This document shows positions 36,115-42,952 of a stretch of DNA of 64,000 bases, piece by piece. Origin of the DNA: Flagellimonas sp. HMM57 (GTDB taxonomy: Bacteria > Bacteroidota > Bacteroidia > Flavobacteriales > Flavobacteriaceae); NCBI RefSeq assembly GCF_021390175.1, contig NZ_CP090004.1:1364001-1428000 (forward strand), written 5' to 3'. The position numbers and the translations under genes are program-made. Under the pieces are notes generated by a model. The model was not told where the DNA came from, did no database searches, and saw only the letters and a program-made list of their open reading frames with translations. Position 1 is the first letter of the stretch; the number at the start of each line of letters is the position of its first letter.

Positions 36115-36833
36115 TATTTATGTTTTAAGAGTAGTTCTATTTTATGTAAGCGTCTTTCTTGTTCCAAAATATATAGCGTCAACTCTTCAATCTTCTCCAA
36201 CAGCTTCATGTTCATCTCGCCCAGTTCAATGCCGTTTTCTTCCATCTCTTTAGCTGGGGGGATATTGGGCAAGTGTCCATGTTTTTTAATATGGTCCTGG
36301 ACTTCCTCTAAAGATTTAAGCTCATAGTCTTCTTTAAAGACATAGTCAGGTCCTGGAACCGATAGGTCTACTTTGACTTCCTCCGCATGGACTTTTCCTT
36401 TTACGGTAAGTTTAGCATCTGGACTAGCAGTACCTATACCTACATTTCCATTTGACTTAAAAGTGGCCAACGAGGTGTTATCGTGCCGATTTAAATTTCC
36501 AAAGTTGATTCTTAAACTGGAATCTCCATTTCCGTTGGTAGTCTGTCTGGCAAAAGACCAAATATCTGTATTGGACAAGCCATTCCCTTCAATAAGATTG
36601 ATAGCTGACCCCCAAGTTCCCGCAGCACTTGAAGTTAAATCCAATTGTGAGTCGATAGCTTCGATAATAGAAGCTGAATGTGTAGATTTAACCCCAACTT
36701 CTTCTTTTAGGACATGTAACTTGATATCTGGGTTGGTTGTTCCTACTCCTACATTTCCATTGGGAGCTTCATGGATTTGACCAAATGAAATAAAATACGT
36801 GAAGGGTAAAGTGAAGAGTAAAAGTTTTTTCAT
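36114..36833 (-). CDS. Tail-fibre-like surface protein (paralogue 1, first gene of the RHS operon)
   Basis: 239 aa; signal peptide MKKLLLFTLPFTYFISFGQ. N-terminus IHEAPNGNVGVGTTNPDIKL matches paralogue 3. Variable middle (ATFKSNGNVGIGTASPDAKL opens the second GIGT motif after it), constant module (GKVHAEEVKVDLSVPGPDYV, LKSLEEVQDHIKKHGHLPNI) and coiled coil. It is the promoter-proximal gene of a run of overlapping genes leading to the T9SS protein and RHS toxin. The N-terminal types alternate A-B-A-B down the array, suggesting duplication of a two-gene unit. Confidence 0.78.
   Translation of the reverse strand: MKKLLLFTLPFTYFISFGQIHEAPNGNVGVGTTNPDIKLHVLKEEVGVKSTHSASIIEAIDSQLDLTSSAAGTWGSAINLIEGNGLSNTDIWSFARQTTNGNGDSSLRINFGNLNRHDNTSLATFKSNGNVGIGTASPDAKLTVKGKVHAEEVKVDLSVPGPDYVFKEDYELKSLEEVQDHIKKHGHLPNIPPAKEMEENGIELGEMNMKLLEKIEELTLYILEQERRLHKIELLLKHK
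36180..36435 (-). repeat. Constant 3' module, copy 3
   Basis: Third direct repeat of the constant C-terminal module. Confidence 0.7.
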
Positions 36834-37119
36834 GCTTTCTTGGTTTTAACAACAAAGCATACGCTAACTTAATTATAGCATTAGGGTGTATTTCTTGTAA
36901 ATAGAACCTTCCTCAAAGGAAAAATTCCATGATTAGATATATCAGCTTGGTTGCACACTAAAAATATAAAATTCTGATATTTTATACTACATAATATCTT
37001 TAATTTTATCAAGATTTAACTTACAAATGTAATTGACTGGTTTTACCACACACTTACCTGTAAATTCGAATCGAATAAAAACAATATGAATATTCTCATG
37101 GGTAATCCGTGATAGTCGC
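36834..37119. other. Upstream region of the RHS operon
   Basis: AT-rich, no ORF above about 20 codons that I would support. On the minus strand it must hold the promoter of the fibre/RHS operon; I see no full-consensus TTTG/TAnnTTTG pair close to the start at 36833. Confidence 0.4.
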
Positions 37120-37159
37120 AAAACTAAAAGGGCATCTTAATAGATGCCCTTTTAGTTTT
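37120..37159 (-). terminator. Strong bidirectional intrinsic terminator
   Basis: Perfect 18-bp stem with a TAAT loop: AAAACTAAAAGGGCATCT at 37120-37137 against AGATGCCCTTTTAGTTTT at 37142-37159. T-runs or A-runs flank it on both sides. On the minus strand it follows the small ORF at 37166-37300 by 6 bp, so it ends the mddA-small ORF transcript. Confidence 0.9.
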
Positions 37160-37165
37160 TACAGT

Positions 37166-37300
37166 TCACTTTAAAGAACCTGTATCCTTTTCAGAAAATT
37201 TGTGCTTTTTTGTGAAATTGTTTTGATTTTTTCTGTTTCCGGAATTGGCGGTATACCATCCGAAGAATACGGGTGTTCTGTAGTGTGTTCTTGTTTTCAT
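37166..37300 (-). CDS. Small 44-aa basic protein
   Basis: ATG at 37300 opens 44 codons: MKTRTHYRTPVFFGWYTANS, then GNRKNQNNFTKKHKFSEKDT and GSLK. It is rich in Lys, Asn and aromatic residues, with no membrane segment. It begins 45 bp after the MddA-like gene and stops 6 bp before a perfect intrinsic terminator, a position expected for a genuine last gene of an operon. No family is recognised. Codon content looks like neighbours. The alternative is that this is just the 3' untranslated region of the upstream gene. Confidence 0.5.
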   Translation of the reverse strand: MKTRTHYRTPVFFGWYTANSGNRKNQNNFTKKHKFSEKDTGSLK

Positions 37301-37345
37301 GGTTGAATTATGTATTGCGTTTTTTGATGAATGATTGATTTGCTG

Positions 37346-38119
37346 TTATAATTTCTCTGTAGCTATCTGATTTGCGCCCTTATTTTTTCTCCACTTGGTA
37401 AAAGGGATAAGCATTGGTTTTTTAGCCTGATATGCTTTATAGGTCTCTCCAAATTCGTTGGCGAGGTCTTTTTCTTCAAACAAGGTTCCGATAATCACAT
37501 ATATGGAGATGGCCATTGCAAAGATCAAATGGGTTACCGTCATTTTTGGTGTTGCCCACATACCCAAGAGCATTCCAAAATAGAGTGGATGGCGTACATA
37601 TTTATAAAATAAGGTCACCCTGAATTTCAATTGGGTATAGGGCTTGTCCATCAATTCCAAAAACGTCTGTCGAAGCCCAAATAAATCAAAGTGATTGATT
37701 AAAAAAGAACTAATGAACAGAATGGCCCAACCCGCAAAGAATAGCCCGTAAAGTACAAAGTACCCTATACTGTTGGTCGCTACTTGCCATATTTGCCCAC
37801 CGATAGGTTGCCAGTTGTAAACTAGGTTAAAAAGCAATATCCCAGACACCAGAACAAACGTGCTCCGCTCTACGGGTCTTGGGAAATAACGTGCAAAAAG
37901 TTCTTTGAACCATTTCCTTGCCATTACACTATGTTGGACCCCAAATAGGGAAATCAACATAACGTTGTTCAATAGTGCCCATAAAACTGGTAATTGGGGT
38001 TCTTGGTCAATTCCAATTTCTGGAATCAGGTTGCCAACAGAGGCAATCCAAAAAAGAATGGAAGCAAAAGCGATCAAATACGCTATCACGGAATACGTAA
38101 ACATTAAAATTTTCTTCAT
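37346..38119 (-). CDS. mddA: MddA-like methanethiol S-methyltransferase (NnrU family)
   Basis: 257-aa integral membrane protein with about six helices. The pattern VQHSVMARKWFKELFARYFP-RPVERSTFVL, then LYNWQP-type segment, INHFDLFGLRQTFLEL, YKYVRHPLYFGMLLGMWATP (the carboxyl-methyltransferase SAM-binding motif RHPxY) and LFEEKDLANEFGETYKAYQA-KKPMLIPF matches MddA, which makes dimethyl sulfide from methanethiol with SAM. The broader family includes NnrU and isoprenylcysteine methyltransferases, so the substrate is likely but not proven. Two exact 16-bp direct repeats upstream suggest regulation. Its proximity to the sulfur cluster at 41-50 kb fits a thiol-handling role. Confidence 0.8.
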   Translation of the reverse strand: MKKILMFTYSVIAYLIAFASILFWIASVGNLIPEIGIDQEPQLPVLWALLNNVMLISLFGVQHSVMARKWFKELFARYFPRPVERSTFVLVSGILLFNLVYNWQPIGGQIWQVATNSIGYFVLYGLFFAGWAILFISSFLINHFDLFGLRQTFLELMDKPYTQLKFRVTLFYKYVRHPLYFGMLLGMWATPKMTVTHLIFAMAISIYVIIGTLFEEKDLANEFGETYKAYQAKKPMLIPFTKWRKNKGANQIATEKL

Positions 38120-38185
38120 GACTTTTAGATTTTAATTTGGGGCAAACCTAGCCATGGAGAAAGCTTTCAAAAGAATTTGGTACGG

Positions 38186-38201
38186 TTACAAATGGGTTAC
38201 A
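38186..38201 (-). promoter_or_regulatory. Direct repeat 1 upstream of mddA
   Basis: TTACAAATGGGTTACA, exact copy of the element at 38219-38234, 33 bp apart (about three helical turns). 67 bp upstream of the mddA start; a plausible activator or repressor site. Confidence 0.5.
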
Positions 38202-38218
38202 CCTTCGAATTAACGGGA

Positions 38219-38234
38219 TTACAAATGGGTTACA
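38219..38234 (-). promoter_or_regulatory. Direct repeat 2 upstream of mddA
   Basis: Second exact copy of TTACAAATGGGTTACA. Confidence 0.5.
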
Positions 38235-38287
38235 AAATGATTTTTAAATTTTTTAATATCTTGAAAATCAAATTATTAATTAAAAAC

Positions 38288-40051
38288 TTAAAAAGTGTGC
38301 AAAAACGCTGACAAATCATCTTCTGGGGAGAGATTCAGCTTTTTTCTGAGTCTATTTCTGCTCATTTTTACCGAAGCAGGATTAATATTCTGTAAGGTTG
38401 CAATTTGTTTGGTATTCAAATCCAACTTAATAAATGAGCATAAACGAACATCGGTTTTGGTAAGGCCTTCAAACTGTTCATTAAGCCTAGCATAAAACGA
38501 GCTACTTAGTTCATCGACCTTGTGGTAAAAGTCGTCACCGTCTTTATTGACCCAAACTTTGTTCTTGATTTCTCCTTCCAAATCTTCCAATTCCTTTTGA
38601 CGCTTACGTCCAGTAGCAGCTTTCACAGATGCTAATCGTTCAGCTAATGATTCGGCCCATTCTTGGTTGTTTGAAATATTGACCGCCATCGTCGTCAAGT
38701 CCCTCTTTTTGTATTCAATTTCAGAATTCAAAAGTTGGTTTTCCACCTTTTTCAATTTGAGATTCTGACGGTATTTATAGTACAGGAACGTTAAAAAACC
38801 AATGATGACCAAACTCACAATGAGCAATGCGTAAAACTTGGTATTCTGTTTGTTAAGTTTACGCTCATAGGCAACTTGTTGTTCAGTCTGTTGTTTGTGA
38901 AATTTTATGCTATCGGCCAACTGCTTTTTCTCAAATTGGTAGTTCATTTCGGCACGGGTAATCGCTTGGGTGCGTTCCTTATTGAACAATGAATCTTTTA
39001 ATACCATATATTTTTCATTGAATGTCAATGAGGTTTTATAATCGCCAAGGCCTTTGTATGCTTCGCCCAAACAATCGCATGCTTCTTTTTGAAGAATGAT
39101 GGCACCAGAGGACAAAGCAATATCCAACCCTTTTTGACAATCATTGAGCGAGCTCCTAAATTGGCCCATGAGCAGAAAGTTTCTACCACGTTGAACGAGC
39201 GCTGTGGCCAAGCCATCTTTGTCATTGATGTTGGTTTTTATTTGTACTCCTTTATTCAAGTATTCCAAGGCTTTGGCATACTCCCCAACTTTTGAAAATT
39301 CTTCGCCAAGATTCGTATAGGTACGTGCTTCGGAGCTTAAATTCCCCAATTCTTTTGACAATGACACACTTTTGTCAAAACTGGCTACGGCCAAATTGTG
39401 GTCTTTCATTTCCGAATGTATCAGCCCAATATTATTGTGAACAAGGGGAAGACTGCTTTTAAGCCCAAGTTTGTCTTTTATTTCTAAGCTCTTCTTGTAA
39501 TAGTCAAGAGCAGTTTTGTAATTTTTTAGGTCGTAGTTGATATTGCCCAGATTATTCAAAGCTCTTGAAATGATGACCTCATCACCAATTTCTTCAGCAA
39601 TTTTCAGTGATTTTAAAAGGTACTCTTGCGCTAGGGGATAGTTGCCCAGTTCATAATAGACCGTACCAATATTTCCAAGTATGATGGTCAATCCTTTTCG
39701 ATCACCAAGTTCTTTGACAAGGTCAAGGTTTTTAAAAAAATACGTACGGGCTTTTGAAAACAGGCCTTGGTGGGCATAGGTAATGCCTATCCATTTATTG
39801 ATTTCCGCTTCCCAATTTTTATTGCCCTTTTCTTTGGCGAATGCTAAAATCTTTTCGCCTGTATTTCTGGAATCATCCGCGCTAAACCGTAGTTGCAACC
39901 GGGCCATGGCAACACCAGATTCGTAACGAACCGAATCGGGAATGCTTTTATCCTCAAAGCGTCTCTGTAAACTATCTAACTTTTCGGTCTGAGCCTGTAC
40001 CAAAAATGCAGTACAGAGGAGAAGCAAAAATATGTTTAGACATCGTTTCAA
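38288..40051 (-). CDS. TPR sensor with C-terminal HTH (LuxR-like)
   Basis: 587 aa. Signal peptide (MKRCLNIFLLLLCTAFLVQA), seven or so tetratricopeptide repeats in the periplasm (KARTYFFKNLDLVKELGDRK, GNYPLAQEYLLKSLKIAEEI, KNYKTALDYYKKSLEIKDKL, GEYAKALEYLNKGVQIKTN), one transmembrane helix (FYALLIVSLVIIGFLTFLYY), a coiled coil and a C-terminal HTH (LTKTDVRLCSFIKLDLNTKQ, IATLQNINPASVKMSRNRLR). A transmembrane one-component regulator common in Flavobacteriia. The start is TTG at 40051; I find no in-frame ATG that keeps the signal peptide. It lies upstream of mddA on the same strand, so it may regulate it. Confidence 0.85.
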   Translation of the reverse strand: MKRCLNIFLLLLCTAFLVQAQTEKLDSLQRRFEDKSIPDSVRYESGVAMARLQLRFSADDSRNTGEKILAFAKEKGNKNWEAEINKWIGITYAHQGLFSKARTYFFKNLDLVKELGDRKGLTIILGNIGTVYYELGNYPLAQEYLLKSLKIAEEIGDEVIISRALNNLGNINYDLKNYKTALDYYKKSLEIKDKLGLKSSLPLVHNNIGLIHSEMKDHNLAVASFDKSVSLSKELGNLSSEARTYTNLGEEFSKVGEYAKALEYLNKGVQIKTNINDKDGLATALVQRGRNFLLMGQFRSSLNDCQKGLDIALSSGAIILQKEACDCLGEAYKGLGDYKTSLTFNEKYMVLKDSLFNKERTQAITRAEMNYQFEKKQLADSIKFHKQQTEQQVAYERKLNKQNTKFYALLIVSLVIIGFLTFLYYKYRQNLKLKKVENQLLNSEIEYKKRDLTTMAVNISNNQEWAESLAERLASVKAATGRKRQKELEDLEGEIKNKVWVNKDGDDFYHKVDELSSSFYARLNEQFEGLTKTDVRLCSFIKLDLNTKQIATLQNINPASVKMSRNRLRKKLNLSPEDDLSAFLHTF

Positions 40052-40172
40052 TTTAAGTTTGGTTTGGTACTTAAAAATACTAAAACTTCTAAAATCGGAT
40101 ATTTTAACCTTGGTGAAAGCTGAGTTGCAATAAATCCTTGAATAAAACTGGCGAGCGATAAACCTTAAAAAG

Positions 40173-40244
40173 TAGCCCCGGCAAGAATCGAACTTGCATC
40201 TAAAGTTTAGGAAACTTCTATTCTATCCATTGAACTACGGGGCC
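40173..40244 (-). tRNA. tRNA-Arg (anticodon CCU)
   Basis: 72 nt; cloverleaf read on the minus strand: acceptor GGCCCCG pairing with CGGGGCT (one G-U), D arm, anticodon stem GAAGT/ACTTT with loop TTCCTAA giving anticodon CCT, and T arm containing GTTCGATTC. CCA is not encoded. It reads AGG codons. Its 5' end is partly duplicated 364 bp upstream. Confidence 0.95.
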
Positions 40245-40257
40245 AAAAAAAGCAAAG

Positions 40258-40542
40258 CTATGAATACTTTTCTATAAGTTTAGTAGCGATTTCAGGATAT
40301 TTTCTCAAGTTCTCTATGTAGGCCCTACTCTTCATTTTCTTGATGTGTCTTTCAATTTTGCGAGCTACTGTAGAATTCTTAACCTTTAAAATATAAAAAT
40401 AGTCCCAAGGTATTTTTCTATTGGTTATACCAGCGTTCAGTTCTTTCGTATTGTGCCTTGTCAGCCTATCAACTAAATCTCTGGTTTCTCCAACATAAAA
40501 CCCATTATCGATTTTTGATTGAATAATGTATACATAGTGCAT
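40258..40542 (-). CDS. GIY-YIG nuclease family protein
   Basis: 94-aa single-domain protein of the UvrC/URI superfamily. Motif: HYVYIIQSKIDNGFYVGETR (the GIY-YIG pair appears as VYI...FYVG), with Arg in VDRLTRHNTK and Glu in ARKIERHIKKMKSRAYIEN (catalytic glutamate region). The ATG at 40542 starts at the conserved MHYVYIIQ; upstream residues derive from the tRNA fragment and palindrome. Such small URI proteins are numerous in Bacteroidota; function uncertain. It lies exactly between a tRNA-Arg gene and a copied piece of its 5' end, which suggests a tiny homing-endonuclease-like mobile unit. Confidence 0.88.
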   Translation of the reverse strand: MHYVYIIQSKIDNGFYVGETRDLVDRLTRHNTKELNAGITNRKIPWDYFYILKVKNSTVARKIERHIKKMKSRAYIENLRKYPEIATKLIEKYS

Positions 40543-40568
40543 CTTAATGTGCTGATATTTGAAACTTC

Positions 40569-40586
40569 CCCCGATAGCTATCGGGG
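40569..40586. repeat. CCCCGATAGCTATCGGGG palindrome
   Basis: 18-bp perfect palindrome immediately next to the tRNA fragment at the distal end of the GIY-YIG unit. From memory, GATAGCTATC-centred palindromes are frequently iterated in flavobacterial genomes. Only one copy is seen in this window. Confidence 0.7.
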
Positions 40587-40608
40587 CTATCCATTGAACT
40601 ACGGGGCC
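40587..40608 (-). repeat. Duplicated 5' segment of tRNA-Arg (possible att site)
   Basis: 22 nt identical to 40223-40244, the first 22 nt of the tRNA-Arg gene. The two copies are 364 bp apart and enclose the GIY-YIG gene, as attachment sites of an integrated element would. Confidence 0.8.
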
Positions 40609-40674
40609 ATTATGGTGAATGGACTGCAAAAATATACTTTTTTAGAAATCTATACCTGCTGTAAAAAGTACCTT

Positions 40675-41079
40675 TTAAGGATTTACCGGAACTTTTTTTG
40701 CGAAAATTTTATTCAGACCCATCCGCGTAATAGGTTTATCAAAATAACCGGAAACGACCTTATGCTTCTTTGCAATTTCCCTGTCTTTGGCCCTAACAAA
40801 AGCGGATAATACGTAGATATCTGGCAATATCATTCCTTTGGCCAACAGTTTAAGGTTATCGATAAATTCCCAACCATTCATATCGTCCATAATCAAATCA
40901 AGAAAAATAATATGTGGCAATGGCTTTTTCTTTTCTTTCAATTCAGAAGCTGCGACCAAGCCTGCTTCGGCATTCTCAAAGGTTTCAATACTAAAAACCT
41001 CGTCATATTGTTCAATGCAGTAGCGTGTTGCAAATTGCGAAACAAGGTCATCGTCAATAATCCATATTGTTCTGTTCAT
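40675..41079 (-). CDS. Response regulator, receiver domain only
   Basis: 134-aa CheY-like protein; ATG at 41079 (MNRTIWIIDDDLVSQFATRY), earlier start codons being unlikely. Acidic pocket DDD near residue 9, phospho-acceptor Asp in HIIFLDLIMDDMNGWEF, conserved Thr/Ser and Lys (GYFDKPITRMGLNKI). No output domain, so it probably acts by protein-protein contact within a phosphorelay. No kinase gene is adjacent. Confidence 0.9.
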   Translation of the reverse strand: MNRTIWIIDDDLVSQFATRYCIEQYDEVFSIETFENAEAGLVAASELKEKKKPLPHIIFLDLIMDDMNGWEFIDNLKLLAKGMILPDIYVLSAFVRAKDREIAKKHKVVSGYFDKPITRMGLNKIFAKKVPVNP

Positions 41080-41210
41080 ACCTATTGGTTTGGTATTGAG
41101 AAGGATAATTATCAACCTACAAATTTATAGGATTCTTCTTTAAAAAAACCTATATAATCGATTTAAAACCTAAAAGTTCCTTTAAGTGCAATAAAGTAGT
41201 CGCAAAGGGT

Positions 41211-41624
41211 TCAGTGTGGCAGTTTATTTTTTAGTAACCCATAGACATAAGTTCCTAAAACTGCTGAAGCCAATACGATGACCATTGGTAGGAAACCTGC
41301 TCCCAACAAGGTAAATATGGGGCCTGGGCATGCGCCTGCCAAAGCCCAACCAAGTCCAAAAAGGATACCTCCGAAAATATATCTTTTAACCTTTTTTTCT
41401 TTTGGTTGAAAAACAATTTGATCACCGTAAAAAGACCTAATGCTGAATCGTTTGATCAAATGAATGCCCAAAATACCCAAAACCACGGTAGAGCCTATGA
41501 TTCCATACATATGAAATGCATCAAACTGAAACATCTCATAAATCCTGAACCACGAAGCAGCTTGTGATTTGAACAATACTATTCCAAAGAAAATACCTAT
41601 CAGCAAGTATATTAGTGAACGCAT
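41211..41624 (-). CDS. YeeE/YedE-type transporter, second subunit (DUF6691)
   Basis: 137-aa membrane protein with about four helices. It has the signature RYIFGGILFGLGWALAGACP-GPIFTLLGAG, including the conserved cysteine in AGACPGP. Together with the preceding gene it forms the split version of the YeeE/YedE (TsuA-like) thiosulfate/sulfur transporter. Start ATG at 41624, 2 bp after the upstream stop. Part of the sulfur cluster. Confidence 0.87.
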   Translation of the reverse strand: MRSLIYLLIGIFFGIVLFKSQAASWFRIYEMFQFDAFHMYGIIGSTVVLGILGIHLIKRFSIRSFYGDQIVFQPKEKKVKRYIFGGILFGLGWALAGACPGPIFTLLGAGFLPMVIVLASAVLGTYVYGLLKNKLPH

Positions 41625-41626
41625 AA

Positions 41627-42184
41627 TCAAAATATTAGAGGAAATAAAAAATGGACCATAAGCAGGCCGCCTATAAAGAAACCGATTACGGCAATTAAAG
41701 AAGGAAGTTGTAAATTACTAAGACCAGAGATGGCATGGCCAGAGGTACAGCCACCTGCATAGCGAGCTCCAAATCCCACCAAAAAACCACCAATAATCAA
41801 TAAAAAGATTCCCTTTACATCTGAAAATACCGTTGTGGCGAACAGTTCTGTTGGAAGATATGCTGTTCCGGCACTATCAAAACCCAGTGCCTTTAGTTGG
41901 GATGCAGTACCCACATCTATATTCACAGCTGTGTCCGTAGATAAAAAATTAGCGCCAATATAGCCCCCTATAATGACACCGAACACCACTATAAGGTTCC
42001 ATTTTTGGGCCTTCCAATCAAACCTGAAAAACTCCGCTTGTTTCCCCGCACCGCAAATCGTACAAAGCGTTCTTAAATTTGATGACATCCCAAAACCTTT
42101 GCCCAACAGAATAAGCAAAAACATGACCAATGCGATCAAAGGGCCAGAAACATACCACGGCCAAGGCTGTAAAATCCAATCCAT
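41627..42184 (-). CDS. YeeE/YedE-type sulfur transporter, first subunit
   Basis: 185-aa membrane protein with about five helices; signature cysteine motif GARYAGGCTSGHAISGLSNL and NLRTLCTICGAGKQAEFFRF. Members import thiosulfate or sulfur carriers using conserved cysteines in the channel. The partner subunit follows. A 14-bp palindrome (42222-42235) lies 38 bp upstream and could be a regulatory site. Confidence 0.88.
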   Translation of the reverse strand: MDWILQPWPWYVSGPLIALVMFLLILLGKGFGMSSNLRTLCTICGAGKQAEFFRFDWKAQKWNLIVVFGVIIGGYIGANFLSTDTAVNIDVGTASQLKALGFDSAGTAYLPTELFATTVFSDVKGIFLLIIGGFLVGFGARYAGGCTSGHAISGLSNLQLPSLIAVIGFFIGGLLMVHFLFPLIF

Positions 42185-42221
42185 TCAATACTATTTTATG
42201 TGAAAGTAGGAAGATATTGAA

Positions 42222-42235
42222 TGAATACGTATTCA
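42222..42235. promoter_or_regulatory. Palindrome TGAATACGTATTCA
   Basis: Perfect 14-bp palindrome 38-51 bp upstream of the YeeE-type gene; a candidate operator. Regulator unknown. Confidence 0.45.
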
Positions 42236-42339
42236 AACCAAAAACCCCAATCACTGCTATCTATTATACAATCAATCTGGATGCTTCATACTATAGTAGC
42301 AGCCCTTTGGCTTTGTTCGGCATATGGAACGATATGGTC

Positions 42340-42483
42340 TCAAGGGTTTTGCCCTTCTTTTTTGCCACTGTTCATTAATGCCAATACGCCTACTATCAGG
42401 ACAATGACAACTGCAGCAAAAACACCGATCATCCAGATACCATTTTCCCAAGAAACCAAAGGTATTACATGAAGTAGTTTCAT
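42340..42483 (-). CDS. Small membrane protein, 47 aa
   Basis: ATG at 42483: MKLLHVIPLVSWENGIWMIG, then FAAVVIVLIVGVLALMNSGK and KEGQNP. One transmembrane helix (about residues 17-37) and a short basic tail. It lies between the DUF2892 gene and the YeeE/YedE pair on the same strand. Single-helix proteins of this kind commonly accompany such transporter clusters, but no named family can be claimed. Confidence 0.65.
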   Translation of the reverse strand: MKLLHVIPLVSWENGIWMIGVFAAVVIVLIVGVLALMNSGKKEGQNP

Positions 42484-42584
42484 ATTTTTCAAATTTGATG
42501 AAATCCAAATTTAACCAGCATAGCCGATAAAAAACATGATATTCCTCATACAATCGCTATTAGTTATAAAACACCTCGCTAAAA

Positions 42585-42797
42585 CTATTTTTTTACGTTA
42601 CAAGAGTTAATGCCAAAAAGAGCGTACAACGGGCAAAAGTTTATAAAACTTGTTACTAAAAACACCACTGCCAATGTCATAGCGATGTACGCCAATGTTC
42701 CCTCGATCACACCAAAGTAAAATAACAGACCTACCCCTATTGCGATAATAAATCTTATGGCACGGTCTAGTCCACCCATATTTTTTTTCATATTCAT
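42585..42797 (-). CDS. DUF2892 membrane protein (YgaP-like)
   Basis: 70 aa from ATG at 42797 (MNMKKNMGGLDRAIRFIIAI). Two helices separated by a short turn, with the family pattern MGGLDRAIRF, a hydrophobic hairpin and the Cys-Pro motif FINFCPLYALFGINSC. DUF2892 domains are found fused to rhodaneses (YgaP) and in sulfur-oxidation clusters. An earlier in-frame ATG at 42845 would add 16 residues. The palindromic GTAAC site sits upstream. Confidence 0.85.
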   Translation of the reverse strand: MNMKKNMGGLDRAIRFIIAIGVGLLFYFGVIEGTLAYIAMTLAVVFLVTSFINFCPLYALFGINSCNVKK

Positions 42798-42891
42798 TTT
42801 TTTGTTTTGGTTAGCGTAACCTTCAAAATCGATATTACTTACCATAACCTTTTAGAAGGTTCAAAACTATGTTGCCCATGCATACTTTTCA

Positions 42892-42905
42892 GTAACTTTG
42901 GTTAC
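42892..42905. promoter_or_regulatory. GTAAC-tttg-GTTAC site in a divergent promoter region
   Basis: Perfect inverted repeat GTAAC/GTTAC with 4-nt spacer between the DUF2892 and sterol-desaturase-like genes. It differs by one base from the site at 46602-46615 (read in the opposite sense). Size and symmetry suit a Crp/Fnr-family dimer. Confidence 0.55.
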
Positions 42906-42952
42906 ACTATCCTACATTATTTTATCCTATTTTTAATTCTGAATTTAAAAAA

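Noticed and set aside
23383..36833. Island considered as a prophage because of tail-fibre-like proteins
   Set aside because: No capsid, terminase, integrase or tail structural genes; each fibre protein has a Sec signal peptide, which phage fibres lack.
37806..37830. GCCAGTTGTAAACT inside mddA, resembling the REP stem
   Set aside because: Lies within conserved coding sequence and lacks the GTAG/GGAG foot.
40144..40158. AAACTGGCGAGCG near the tRNA, resembling the REP foot
   Set aside because: Only about 9 nt match and no palindrome; likely chance.
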